Shown: piece by piece, positions 32,818 to 41,511 of the stretch
Numbering within the stretch: position 1 is the stretch's first letter
Layout: every line of letters begins with the position of its first letter
Assembly: GCA_903916675.1 (NCBI GenBank)
Contig: CAIWXQ010000046.1
Location: 1 to 42,018, forward strand
Direction: 5' to 3'
DNA length: 42,018 nt
Origin: an uncultured bacterium
GTDB taxonomy: Bacteria; Verrucomicrobiota; Kiritimatiellia; RFP12; CAIWXQ01
The notes under the pieces: model-generated
The model's database searches: none
Told to the model about the DNA's origin: nothing
What the model saw: only the letters and a program-made list of their open reading frames with translations
Position numbers and translations under genes: made by a program

Positions 32818-35800
32818 TCACCATTTCCCTTCCAAGCCGAAGGAATACTCGATCGGCGTCGCGTTCCGGGCGCGCACCACTTTCGTCTCGTGATAGTCGT
32901 AATACTGCGTGGCCGCCGGGCGCAGCACATTCTTGGCGTTGAAGCTCAGCTTCCAGTTCGACCCGATTTTCTGGGAGAACCCCATGTTCAGGGTTCCCAC
33001 CGGCTTCTGATAGACGTTGGGTGTCCAGTTTTCCGTGGCGTCGTTCGGGCTGAGCGCCGTGGTGGCTTCCGTAACCGCTTCGCCGGCCACCAGGGTGGTG
33101 CCCTGGAAGGTGTAATACAGGTTGAGTGAAAGCCCCCACGCTTCGATGTCGTAGGTCGCATTCAGATTCGCCAAGTAGTCGGGCTGCCCGATCATGGGGC
33201 GCGATTTGTCGCCGGAATAGTCGCGGAAGGTCTGCTGCATCCCCTCGTCAAACTTCAGGTCCGACTGCAGAAGCGTGCCGTTCGCGCCAAGGGTCAGGCC
33301 GCCCAGGAACTGCCACAGCGCGCCCATGTCCTGCCGCGCCTCCAGTTCACAGCCCTTGACGGTCGCTTCGGGAAAGTTAAGCGGCATGATGGCGCGCAGG
33401 CTGCTGGACTGCAACAGCACGCGATCGATCGGGTCCGTGATCCGTTTCAGGAACACGCTGCCAGCCAGCAGGTTGCCGACACCCGGAAAAAATTCCAGCC
33501 GGGCATCGTAGTTGTCCATGGTCGAGATCTTGAGATTCCGGTTGCCGATGAAGAAATCGCTTGTGCCCTGAATGGGCGTCATGATCGGGGTGATTTCCTT
33601 GAATGTCGGTCGCGCGATGGTCTGGCTCCAGTTCAGCCGCAATTGCAGGTCATCTTCTGGTTTGATCAGCACGCCGATTGCCGGCAGGGCATTCACTTGC
33701 TTTAGTGAGGCTCCGGACGTGTAATCGAAATTCTCGCCGCTGGAGTCGATCACGAAGCTCCAGCGCTGTTTCACCTCGTCGTATTTCTGGATGAACACGG
33801 GGAGGATGTTGTACCCCGGCGCGACAACCAGCGGCGGAACGATCTTCAGCTTGGTCTGCAGTTCGGTCGTCTCAAAACGCATGCCGCCCAGCACGTGCAG
33901 CCAGGAGAACGTGGGCAGATCGCCCATCACGTACCAGGCCCGGATTTCCTGGTTGCCGACATAATCGCAGGGAGGCTGGCCGGAAAAGCTGTCGGCCGCT
34001 ACATACGCCTGCCCGCTGTTCAAGCCAATGTGCGTGGGAATGTACGAGTCCCAGATCGGATCCGGACCGGGCGCCTGGCCGATTCCGTTGATGCGATAGG
34101 CAACGTAGTCGCAGTTCAGCCGGCGCTTCACCCTATCCTCAAAGACGCCGGCTTTCAGGTAGCCCTTGCTGCCCGCCCCAGTCTCAAACGGCTGCTTCAG
34201 GCTGAAGAAGAATTGCCGGCTTTGCTCGTCGATCGTATACCACTTGTCTGCCCGTCCGGCAGGCGGCGCGCCGGCCCCGGACGAATTGAACAGCCAGGAG
34301 CTTCCATCGTATTCCGCATAGGTCACGGTGCGGTCCGGTTCGTAAAAGAGCGAATCGCTCTGGGCAAAGGTCCATTCCAGGACCGGCGCCTGCAGCGAGA
34401 GCCACCCGGGAATGACAGTCACGTTCTCGAAGAGCGGCAGCGTATTGCGGCCGTGCTCCTGCATTGTGTAGAAATCGCGTTCAAGGTAGTCTAGGACTTC
34501 CTGATAGCCGGTGTGGGACGGATTGGCCCGAATCTGGTTGTACACGTTCTCCTGCGCATAGCTGTCCGCCGCGTGGTTCCCGGTGAACGTCACACCCACA
34601 TCCTGCTCGTCTTCCTTGCGCACCCCGGCGGTCACGGATCCACCCCAGAGAATCTTCTGCACGCCCAGAGAGGTAACAAAGGGAAGCGAATTGGGATCGA
34701 TCAGCGGGTCGCCCGGAAGGGCCCCTTCCGGCTGAACGAGGGTATGGTTTTGTCCGCCGTTGTAGCCTTCGTACTTGCAACTGTAGGAGAAGGTGCCGAT
34801 GCCGCCCGCGCGCCAGTCCTCCCCCAGCCGGTAGACGTCCCCCACAGTGACGCTCCAACTGTGATCCGGCGGCGGCGCTTCCGTGGTGGTCCCCGCGCGG
34901 GGATCGAGCGATTGGGAGAGCGAAATGACTTCGTTCCGGTCGGCGGTGGAACTTCGCCTCCCGATGGTCGGAATCTGCTGGCTGCGGATTGCGAAATCGC
35001 GGTCATCCTCGCCCCAGTAACTGGTGCTGCGCGGATTGGAGCGAAAGGAGGAGCTTCCGGTAATCCCCGGCTTGTACGCGGTCCCCACCTTGAAACTGGC
35101 AATCGGTGCTTCCGGTACGGAGCGCGTGACAATATTGATGGTGCCGGCGCCGCTGTCACCCTGCTGGTCGGGAAGAAAGGTCTTACTGACCTGGAGGCTC
35201 TCGATCATGGCGCTGGAAAACTGGTCGAGTTGCACGGCGCGCTTGTCCGGATCGGCCGACGGCAATCGCACGCTGTTGATCTGCGTGCTGGTGTAGCGGT
35301 CGCCCAGCCCGCGGATCACGGCATATTTGCCCCCCTCGACGGAAGCGCCGGAAACCAGCTTGAGCGCCCCGGCGGCCGTGCTCTGCCCCGCGCGCCCGAT
35401 GGTCTCCGCGCCCACGGCATCCAGCGCGGTCGCCGCCTGCTGCTTCAGCGTGATCAGGCCGGCCTCGCTGGCGCCGCCGATCTCAATGTCCCGCACGACC
35501 AGTTCGTCCATGTCGGTGAATTCGCCGAAGAGCCGCACGTTGAGCTCCGTGATGGCGCCGGCTTTGACTAGGACGTTGGCACGCGTCTCGCGGCGGAATC
35601 CATCCTTGGCACACACCAGCGTATAGGTTCCCGCCGGCAACCCGGCCAGCAGGTAATGGCCGTCCTCGCCGCTCAGCACCAATTGCCGCGTCTCGGAAAG
35701 CTGGACACGGACGTTGGCGATCGGCACGCTGAAATCCGCATCTTCGATCGTGCCATTGATGCCGCCTGACCGCGATTCCTGCTGTGCGCCCGCGGGAATC

Positions 35801-35901
35801 GGAGCGGCCAGAAACAACGCCAACAGACAGACCAGACGACGCACCTGCCACCACCATGTTCCGCAACGGGCTGCCCGTGCACTGTTACGGATGCGAATCA
35901 T
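32818..35901 (-). CDS. TonB-dependent outer-membrane receptor with N-terminal carboxypeptidase-like domain
   Basis: 1027 aa. Signal peptide ending near PAGAQ, then a CarboxypepD_reg-like beta domain (about 45-130; GINGTIEDADFSVPIANVRV ... GTYTLVCAKDGF). Next come a TonB-box/plug region (VIRGLGDRYTSTQINSVRLP, GDSGAGTINIVTRSVPE) and a 22-strand-type barrel ending in the aromatic C-terminus YSFGLEGKW. It imports an unknown substrate. The plug sequence is of the RGLGDRYTS type that often pairs with the secreted protein family found at 37303-39900. It overlaps the lipoprotein stop by four bases. Confidence 0.93.
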   Translation of the reverse strand: MIRIRNSARAARCGTWWWQVRRLVCLLALFLAAPIPAGAQQESRSGGINGTIEDADFSVPIANVRVQLSETRQLVLSGEDGHYLLAGLPAGTYTLVCAKDGFRRETRANVLVKAGAITELNVRLFGEFTDMDELVVRDIEIGGASEAGLITLKQQAATALDAVGAETIGRAGQSTAAGALKLVSGASVEGGKYAVIRGLGDRYTSTQINSVRLPSADPDKRAVQLDQFSSAMIESLQVSKTFLPDQQGDSGAGTINIVTRSVPEAPIASFKVGTAYKPGITGSSSFRSNPRSTSYWGEDDRDFAIRSQQIPTIGRRSSTADRNEVISLSQSLDPRAGTTTEAPPPDHSWSVTVGDVYRLGEDWRAGGIGTFSYSCKYEGYNGGQNHTLVQPEGALPGDPLIDPNSLPFVTSLGVQKILWGGSVTAGVRKEDEQDVGVTFTGNHAADSYAQENVYNQIRANPSHTGYQEVLDYLERDFYTMQEHGRNTLPLFENVTVIPGWLSLQAPVLEWTFAQSDSLFYEPDRTVTYAEYDGSSWLFNSSGAGAPPAGRADKWYTIDEQSRQFFFSLKQPFETGAGSKGYLKAGVFEDRVKRRLNCDYVAYRINGIGQAPGPDPIWDSYIPTHIGLNSGQAYVAADSFSGQPPCDYVGNQEIRAWYVMGDLPTFSWLHVLGGMRFETTELQTKLKIVPPLVVAPGYNILPVFIQKYDEVKQRWSFVIDSSGENFDYTSGASLKQVNALPAIGVLIKPEDDLQLRLNWSQTIARPTFKEITPIMTPIQGTSDFFIGNRNLKISTMDNYDARLEFFPGVGNLLAGSVFLKRITDPIDRVLLQSSSLRAIMPLNFPEATVKGCELEARQDMGALWQFLGGLTLGANGTLLQSDLKFDEGMQQTFRDYSGDKSRPMIGQPDYLANLNATYDIEAWGLSLNLYYTFQGTTLVAGEAVTEATTALSPNDATENWTPNVYQKPVGTLNMGFSQKIGSNWKLSFNAKNVLRPAATQYYDYHETKVVRARNATPIEYSFGLEGKW

Positions 35902-37166
35902 TTCACGTGCGCCGGTTTCGGCTCCTCTCGGCGCACCAGTTCATCCAACTGCCGCCGTAGCGTCGGCGCAAGGGGCAACCGGCTCTCGGCCAGCATGGCA
36001 CAAACCTCAACCAATCGCTGCAGCCGCGGCGTGTTGCTCTGCATCTGCGTGGCGGCATCCAGAGCCTGCAGGAAGAGCTGCGAAGCCGTGTTGGTCTCCC
36101 CGGACATCAGGCACCTTCCCGCCACATGGGCATAGCCGTAGGCCTGGGCGGAGACGGCGGCCCGCCCGATCTCCTCGCGCGCCTCTGACAACAGCAGCGC
36201 GGCGCGCTTCGGATCCAGGAGTCGGAGCGTCGCAGCGACATCCGCCAGCGCCGTGCCGCGCGAATGGCCCGCGGGGAGCGAGCGCGCCAGTTGTTCCATT
36301 TCACGGATTTCGGCTTCCACCGCCGCCGACTGCCCATGGGCGGCAAGAAACCGGATCAATTCCTGCTGAACGATCACCTGCATCGATTCCGGTTGAAAGC
36401 GCAACGAGGTCTTGACCACGGCCGCCACTTCCTCCACAGCCTGGGTGGAGAGATCGGAATAATGCCCAGCCCATTGCAGGATGCCCAGACTCAGCCCCTG
36501 CTGCACTTCGAAATCCTTGTTGGTCATGATCGCCGAAAGCTGCTGCAGAAAGGCAGCGCTGCTCTGGTTGGTGCCGCCGGCCAGCAGGCTGCTGATTGCC
36601 GTGGCGCTGGCGTTGTCAAACGGTCGCTGCACGTACTCCAGTGTGTTGGTCTCGCCCAGTTCACCACGGGCCGCCACGATGTGCTGCCGGATTCTTCCGG
36701 TCTCCCACCCCATGGAACTTTCACGTGTCCGTTCCCGGATCAGCGCACACCACGCCTCCGCCTCCAACAAGGCGCGATGCGCATCGTTGCTGCGTCCGGC
36801 CAGCGCATACGCGCGTGCCACGTCGGCGCAGGCCGTGCCGCGTTCCCAGCCGCGGATTTTCCTGGCAATACCGAAGGCCCGGTCTGTTTCCTGCCGCCGC
36901 AGCGCAGCCTGAGCGACTTTCTCCAGCACCTTGGATTGGGTCAGGACCGCATCTTCATCCACATCGAAATCGGCGGCAAACCGGATTGCGTATTCCACGG
37001 CGTCCGGTTCCCGCGGCGCGGCGGACACGGCAGAAGCCTGGGCGGGACCTGATTTTCCGGCCGGTGGAGTCGCCGCCGGACGCGCTTCACGCCCGCAGGC
37101 CACGCAGAGGGCCAGAAGAATCAAGACACCTGCCGAAACTCTCAGCCATCTTGCCGCGCTGTGCAT
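35898..37166 (-). CDS. Probable lipoprotein, helical repeat protein
   Basis: 422 aa. From ATG 37166 (AGGAGA 9 bases upstream) the N-terminus is basic, then LRVSAGVLILLALCVAC; the Cys fits a lipoprotein signal though the -3 residue is unusual (Cys). The rest is a series of alpha-helical repeats with alternating Ala/Arg patterns (DVARAYALAGRSNDAHRALLEAE, ADVAATLRLLDPKRAALLLSEA) like TPR/SEL1 solenoids. It lies between the terminator hairpins and the receptor gene. I infer an envelope-bound helper of the receptor. Confidence 0.65.
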   Translation of the reverse strand: MHSAARWLRVSAGVLILLALCVACGREARPAATPPAGKSGPAQASAVSAAPREPDAVEYAIRFAADFDVDEDAVLTQSKVLEKVAQAALRRQETDRAFGIARKIRGWERGTACADVARAYALAGRSNDAHRALLEAEAWCALIRERTRESSMGWETGRIRQHIVAARGELGETNTLEYVQRPFDNASATAISSLLAGGTNQSSAAFLQQLSAIMTNKDFEVQQGLSLGILQWAGHYSDLSTQAVEEVAAVVKTSLRFQPESMQVIVQQELIRFLAAHGQSAAVEAEIREMEQLARSLPAGHSRGTALADVAATLRLLDPKRAALLLSEAREEIGRAAVSAQAYGYAHVAGRCLMSGETNTASQLFLQALDAATQMQSNTPRLQRLVEVCAMLAESRLPLAPTLRRQLDELVRREEPKPAHVK

Positions 37167-37204
37167 CCTATCGCTCTCCTGAAACTTGCTTTTGCTTGTA
37201 AAGA

Positions 37205-37238
37205 GGCCCGCCACAACCCCAAGAGGCTATGGCGGGCC
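37205..37238 (-). terminator. Read-through terminator between surface-protein and lipoprotein genes
   Basis: On the minus strand GGCCCGCC (37231-37238) and GGCGGGCC (37205-37212) form a perfect 8-bp stem with an 18-base loop, followed by TCTTTAC. A second weaker hairpin, CCTGCC/GGCAGG, spans 37250-37286. No new promoter is obvious downstream, so some transcripts probably pass through to the receptor operon. Confidence 0.55.
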
Positions 37239-37302
37239 GTCCGATCCTCGCCTGCCACATCCGGCGATGAAACCGAATGCGGCAGGTGTCGCGCATCATG
37301 CG

Positions 37303-39900
37303 TTACTGGACGCGCGAGACGCGGAAGAACGCATGGCCGGCAGCACTGGCATCCACAAACCACTTGGTGGAGCCATCCTCAGCAATCGTTCCGACCTTTG
37401 TCCAAGGGCCGCCCGCATCGCTGGCGCCTTCGACGACATAGTTTCCGCCCGCCATGGGGCTGACGGCACGCACCGCCGGATAGATGCCGATGGTCGCTGC
37501 GATCTGCTGCCCCGCGTTCGTGGTCGAAACCGGCTGGGAGAAGCTGCCCGTTCCGGTGCTCCACATGTTCGTGTTGTATGCCTTCTCGCGATGCATCTCG
37601 ACCATGCCGAACTTGTCGCAGAGCGTCCAGCCGGCCATCCAGTTCACCGCATTGGGATCGAACGCGCCCTTGTACGCCACCGGCGTATAGAAGCCGTCGT
37701 TCGCAATGTAGTTGGTGTAGATGGCACCAGTCATGGTGTCGGCGGTGGTCGGATAGGGATCGATGTAGGAGATGTTCCGGCACGCCTTGGTGTAACGATA
37801 GTCCGACACCGGCACGCGCACGATGGGCCCGATCGGATTGTCGCTCAACAGGGTGTTGTTCGCATTGATGCGGTCCACCGCAGTCTTCACGCTCGGGGTC
37901 AGATCCGCAGAGGTCAGACCGGGGAATGCCGAGGGGGTGTTCGAGACGTAGTTGCCGCTCCAGCTCGCTTCGCCGCTATGCTGGTTGCCAATGGAGTAGA
38001 CCATCGTGGCGTCGCCGGGTTTGTTCCAGCGAAGGGTCTCGTGGCGGTTGTTGCTGGTTCCCGACGTCTCGCGGCCCGCGCTGTTGACCAGATCCCACCC
38101 GCTGGTCGGCAGGATGCTGTTGGTGAACCCCATCTTGGAGAACACGTTGCCTGCGATGTCCATCTGTTTGGTCGGGATATGCGCCTGGTACTCATAGGCG
38201 TTGAACGCATTGTCGCCGCTGACGTTATAGCTCAGCCCGTTGAACGCGGCCCCGGCGGAACCGGCGACAAAGCCGGAGATGTACGTCACTGGCGGATAGT
38301 AGTTATAGTCATAGCCGGCGCGCGTCAGCACATCGTGTATATAGCTGCCATCGACTTTGTCGATGCGGCTGTAGGCGAAACTCGCGCCGCCGTTCGTGTA
38401 GGCGGTGTAATCGCACACGATGCCTGCACCGCGGAACTCGCAGAAGATGTTGTTGTAGATCTGCGGGCTGGCGCCGTCGCGCAGCATGAGCGCGGTGTTG
38501 GCCAGCGGCTGATGCCCGTACCGGTCGTTCTCGGGTCCGTGAACCCCACCCGGAGCCTGATCCGCCCATGTGCCGTTGTTGAACCCGCCGGCCTGGAAGT
38601 CCGGATCGCCGGAAATGTCCACGTCGTTGGTCGGTCCCTTACCGATCCAGGTGCCGTTCCACCAGGAGCTGAGGGCGATCGGCAGACCGCGCCGGTTGTT
38701 GTCCTTGTCCGAAGAATCCATCTCCATGCCCTTGTCGGATTCGAGCGAGCCGACCGCCGGCTTCCACTGACCAGCGGTCCCTAAGCCGTCCGCCGAGTTG
38801 ATCACCTGGACGCAGGCGCCCTGCACCGCGAACATGAACTGGTTCTTGCCGCGATAGCCCTGATCCGTGTCCCAGCCGTCGTCGCCGTAGGCCCATGTCA
38901 CCATGTACTTCGTGTTGACCGTGCCGCCGAACCACTCGACCGAGTCGTCGGCGTTGTTCATGATCTCGACGTGGTTGATTTCCGTGCCGCGACCGATGCC
39001 GTAGAGTGTCAGACCGTTGATCTCGGTCGTGCCGGCTGACAGCGGATAGCCGTTGTAGCGGATCTGGCAGAAGGCGAACACGCCGGAGCTGTCGTCATCG
39101 TCGATGAGGCCGTCCGCACCCGCGTAGTACAGCCGCAGCGACGAAGGCAGGCCCTCAGCGTACAGCTTGTTGGCGGTGGGAGTCGTAATCGCCGCCACGG
39201 AGTTGGCGGAGATGTCGCCGGAACCGTCCTTGTGCCCGGCGATCGAGGTGCGGCCCATAAGGATCACGCCGCCCCAGCAGGAGCCGACCGGCTGCCAGAC
39301 CGAGTAATCACGATCGAAGAACTTGCGGCCATTGCCCTGCGAAGCAGCGCCAACGTAGCCGCAGTACCAGCCGACTCCCGTGTTGGGATCGCAAACCGGG
39401 TTCGTGCAGCCGCCCGCGTAATTGGCTACGTTGGTCACCAAGCCAGGAACCATGTTGGGAACATTGTTGTCCCACATGTCGGTGAAGATGACCGGCACAT
39501 CCTTGGTGCCGCGCGCATAGAGCTTCGAACCGGGGAGAACGTAGAGACCACCCGGAATCGTGTCCGCACCCTGCGCCGCCGGGTATCCGCGGACGACCGT
39601 GCCCGGCTGGATGTACAACACGCCCGTCTGGGTTGAGTTGTCCTTATTGCCAACTGTCGTGGCGCCCTGCAAAATGTACGTGTAGTTGTTCGACCACACC
39701 ACATTGTTGGTGATCATCGTACCCTTCGGGATGACGATCTGGTTGTCATAGCTCGGCAACGTCCAGTAGGCCGGGACGTAGTCCGTATTCATGCCCGGCG
39801 TTGAGATCGCCGTCCATCCTGTGATCTTTGCGGCCTGTGCCGCCAGCGTGATCCCCATCACGCCCAACAGCGCAAGCGCTATTCTCTTGGTGAAGTTCAT
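37303..39900 (-). CDS. Large secreted beta-helix-like protein (EWFGGTVN family)
   Basis: 865 aa with a signal peptide (IALALLGVMGITLAAQAAK). Residues about 40-300 hold beta-helix-like repeats (GVLYIQPGTVVRG, GGLYVLPGSKLYARGTKDVPV read in parts, WGGVILMGRTSIAG). The family signature is NHVEIMNNADDSVEWFGGTVN then GDDGWDTDQGYRGKNQF. The last ~70 residues resemble a secretion-sorting or Ig-like cap (NYVVEGASDAGGPWTKVG ... FRVSRVQ). Such proteins accompany TonB receptors in several phyla; the role may be binding or presenting the substrate. It is the first gene of the operon. GGGAG lies 10 bases before the ATG. Confidence 0.75.
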   Translation of the reverse strand: MNFTKRIALALLGVMGITLAAQAAKITGWTAISTPGMNTDYVPAYWTLPSYDNQIVIPKGTMITNNVVWSNNYTYILQGATTVGNKDNSTQTGVLYIQPGTVVRGYPAAQGADTIPGGLYVLPGSKLYARGTKDVPVIFTDMWDNNVPNMVPGLVTNVANYAGGCTNPVCDPNTGVGWYCGYVGAASQGNGRKFFDRDYSVWQPVGSCWGGVILMGRTSIAGHKDGSGDISANSVAAITTPTANKLYAEGLPSSLRLYYAGADGLIDDDDSSGVFAFCQIRYNGYPLSAGTTEINGLTLYGIGRGTEINHVEIMNNADDSVEWFGGTVNTKYMVTWAYGDDGWDTDQGYRGKNQFMFAVQGACVQVINSADGLGTAGQWKPAVGSLESDKGMEMDSSDKDNNRRGLPIALSSWWNGTWIGKGPTNDVDISGDPDFQAGGFNNGTWADQAPGGVHGPENDRYGHQPLANTALMLRDGASPQIYNNIFCEFRGAGIVCDYTAYTNGGASFAYSRIDKVDGSYIHDVLTRAGYDYNYYPPVTYISGFVAGSAGAAFNGLSYNVSGDNAFNAYEYQAHIPTKQMDIAGNVFSKMGFTNSILPTSGWDLVNSAGRETSGTSNNRHETLRWNKPGDATMVYSIGNQHSGEASWSGNYVSNTPSAFPGLTSADLTPSVKTAVDRINANNTLLSDNPIGPIVRVPVSDYRYTKACRNISYIDPYPTTADTMTGAIYTNYIANDGFYTPVAYKGAFDPNAVNWMAGWTLCDKFGMVEMHREKAYNTNMWSTGTGSFSQPVSTTNAGQQIAATIGIYPAVRAVSPMAGGNYVVEGASDAGGPWTKVGTIAEDGSTKWFVDASAAGHAFFRVSRVQ

Positions 39901-39939
39901 TTGTCGTTCTCCCTCTGGTTACCCTGGCACCGCCAATTT

Positions 39940-39966
39940 AAGTAGTCCGCCGATTCGATCTGTCAA
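39940..39966 (-). promoter_or_regulatory. Candidate operon promoter (perfect -35)
   Basis: The minus strand has TTGACA (39961-39966) about 65 bases before the surface-protein ATG. The AT-rich TACTTAAAT 16-17 bases on would hold the -10, but it matches TATAAT poorly. No riboswitch or Fur-like site is recognised. Confidence 0.35.
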
Positions 39967-40259
39967 CCTCGCCCGATGTGAGCTTCGTCGCGCACCATCT
40001 GCATGGCGCGCGGCCTTGATCTCAACCGGCCCCAATCCGGCTGACGAGAGGAAGGTAGTTGCCACACATTTACCGTTCGCTAGCGTGAAGTGAGTTTTAC
40101 GTTTTGTGCATTTCGTCGCCAGAGCCGTCTTTTGCCAGGTCGCGGCACCCATTTCCCTTCCGGCGCGGAATTATTCGAAACGAAACACTCATCTTTTCGC
40201 CATGCTCCGTTGACAATGCTGCGCTATTGCTTTCTCACGCACGAACGGAGCTGTCTGCC
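39967..40259. other. Intergenic between divergent genes
   Basis: Holds a TTGACA hexamer at 40210-40215 on the plus strand, 45 bases before the LOTUS gene, with no matching -10. A short CGCTAGCG palindrome lies near 40078. Nothing else is recognised. Confidence 0.45.
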
Positions 40260-41069
40260 ATGTACGAGACTCTTACACCCACCCGCGCCTGCCCGCCCGC
40301 TGCGCCCCCTTCGCCGGCCGACTGGCAGAACGCAGCCCTGACGCTGTTCTGCGGAGCGCTGGAGGAAGTCAACCGCCTCGAGCGTCGGCCGGTCTGCTCT
40401 GCCATCGAATATGTGATGAACCAATTGCAGCCGGATTTCGACCTGAAGGCGCTCGGCTTTACCGGCATCGATGCGCTCGCAACACTGGCGGCGGAGCGCG
40501 GCTTTGTCCGCCTGTCCAGGGTCGGCGCCGAGACGCTGGTGCAGCGTCACCACGCCCTGCGCGAAACGACCGCGCACCCGCCACCACTCGCGCCGGCCCT
40601 CTACCGCGAGACGCTCGAGGTCAAACTGAAGTGCCCGCTGTTGCCGGCCCCGCTCCGCAAGCAGGTCTTCTCCGCAACCGCCGCCATCCTGGAGAGCCGG
40701 GAAAAGGCAAGCCCGCCGATTTCGCTGGTGGATCTCTCCTATCGCGTCGAGAGCCGCATCGGCCGGCACGTTGGGCAAAACAGCGTGTTCAAGCTGCTAC
40801 TGGCGCTCGTGCTGGCCAACGCCTTTGTGATCGAGCGCCATCCGCGCCTGCACAAGATCAGCATCCTGTCGCCATTCCTGCCGGTCGAGCAGTGGGACGA
40901 CCTGTTCGTCGAATCCTGCCTCGTGGGCCTGCGCCATGACCGGCCGGTCTGGCCACTGCACGCCGATCTGCTGGCGTCCGTGCTGGATACCTCTGCCGAG
41001 CGCCTGCAACACCTGCTGCCGGACGCCCCGCAACCGGCAACCAGATCCTCGTACGCGATCCCGGCGTAG
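40260..41069 (+). CDS. OST-HTH/LOTUS-domain protein
   Basis: 269 aa. Residues about 20-95 match the LOTUS winged helix, an RNA-binding fold: ALEEVNRLERRPVCSAIEYV, QLQPDFDLKALGFTGIDALA and GFVRLSRVG. The C-terminal half (about 115-255) looks like a second winged-helix region (ISLVDLSYRVESRIG ... FKLLLALVLANAFVIERHP). Bacterial LOTUS domains usually sit at the end of NYN/LabA-like nucleases; no nuclease domain is present here. It is likely an RNA-binding regulator. ATG 40260 with GGAG 11 bases upstream was chosen; the open frame extends 52 codons further upstream without support. Confidence 0.65.
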   Translation: MYETLTPTRACPPAAPPSPADWQNAALTLFCGALEEVNRLERRPVCSAIEYVMNQLQPDFDLKALGFTGIDALATLAAERGFVRLSRVGAETLVQRHHALRETTAHPPPLAPALYRETLEVKLKCPLLPAPLRKQVFSATAAILESREKASPPISLVDLSYRVESRIGRHVGQNSVFKLLLALVLANAFVIERHPRLHKISILSPFLPVEQWDDLFVESCLVGLRHDRPVWPLHADLLASVLDTSAERLQHLLPDAPQPATRSSYAIPA

Positions 41070-41104
41070 ACGGCTGCGTATCGGTTGCCCCGCGAACCGC
41101 CGGA

Positions 41105-41344
41105 TCAGTGATCGATCTGCGCATGCTTGGTCTTTTCCCGCACGGCACCGCAGGAGTCGCAATGCTCCTGCACGAAAATGGTCTCTTCGTAGCGCATGAG
41201 GCCTGCGCTCGTGAGCCCCAGCAGCTCTGCCTCCATGGTGCGTCGTTCATTCTCGCGCCATGCGTGCATCTCGCGGCCGCATCGGCGGCACCGGCATGTG
41301 GTCGCCTCCCGTTGGCAGAAATTGAGTAGACAAAGCAGGCTCAT
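41105..41344 (-). CDS. Small Cys-rich (zinc-ribbon-like) protein
   Basis: 79 aa. The cysteines C17-x-C19-x2-C22 and C62-x2-C65 (TCRCRRCGRE ... HCDSCGAVRE) could form a treble-clef or zinc ribbon. ATG 41344 has GGGAGAGG a few bases upstream, which supports real expression. It converges with the LOTUS gene and is divergent from the cyclo-ligase gene. Function is not recognised. Confidence 0.5.
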   Translation of the reverse strand: MSLLCLLNFCQREATTCRCRRCGREMHAWRENERRTMEAELLGLTSAGLMRYEETIFVQEHCDSCGAVREKTKHAQIDH

Positions 41345-41476
41345 GTTCCTCTCCCGTGGTGTTGGCAAGAGTGTACCGAGTAAGTTTTGCGGTCTATGAC
41401 TCTGCGGCTAGATTTTCGTTAGCCAGGAATCGAGGCCGCCACATGGTTTGCCGCCCACTGTCAGCGTTTTTCGCCG

Positions 41477-41504
41477 CTTGACGGCCTGCATTGGCCTGCG
41501 CACA
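41477..41504 (+). promoter_or_regulatory. Candidate promoter placing the start at the cyclo-ligase ATG
   Basis: TTGACG about 30 bases before the ATG, then a 17-base spacer and CACACT as a weak -10, followed by five bases and the ATG. This spacing would put the transcript start at or next to the A of the start codon, and no Shine-Dalgarno sequence is present. Confidence 0.35.
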
Positions 41505-41511
41505 CTGCAGT

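Noticed and set aside
37186..38784. 532-codon open frame antisense to the surface protein
   Set aside because: The minus-strand protein has signal peptide and family signature; this frame has neither.
39919..40152. 77-codon minus-strand frame upstream of the surface-protein gene
   Set aside because: No ribosome site or family; it overlaps the presumed promoter region.
40104..40259. 52-codon N-terminal extension of the LOTUS protein
   Set aside because: It lacks a ribosome site and conserved sequence; ATG 40260 has GGAG upstream and begins just before the domain.
41345..41511. 6S RNA upstream of the cyclo-ligase gene, as in proteobacteria
   Set aside because: The 167-base gap does not fold by eye into a long hairpin with a central bubble and has no terminator.
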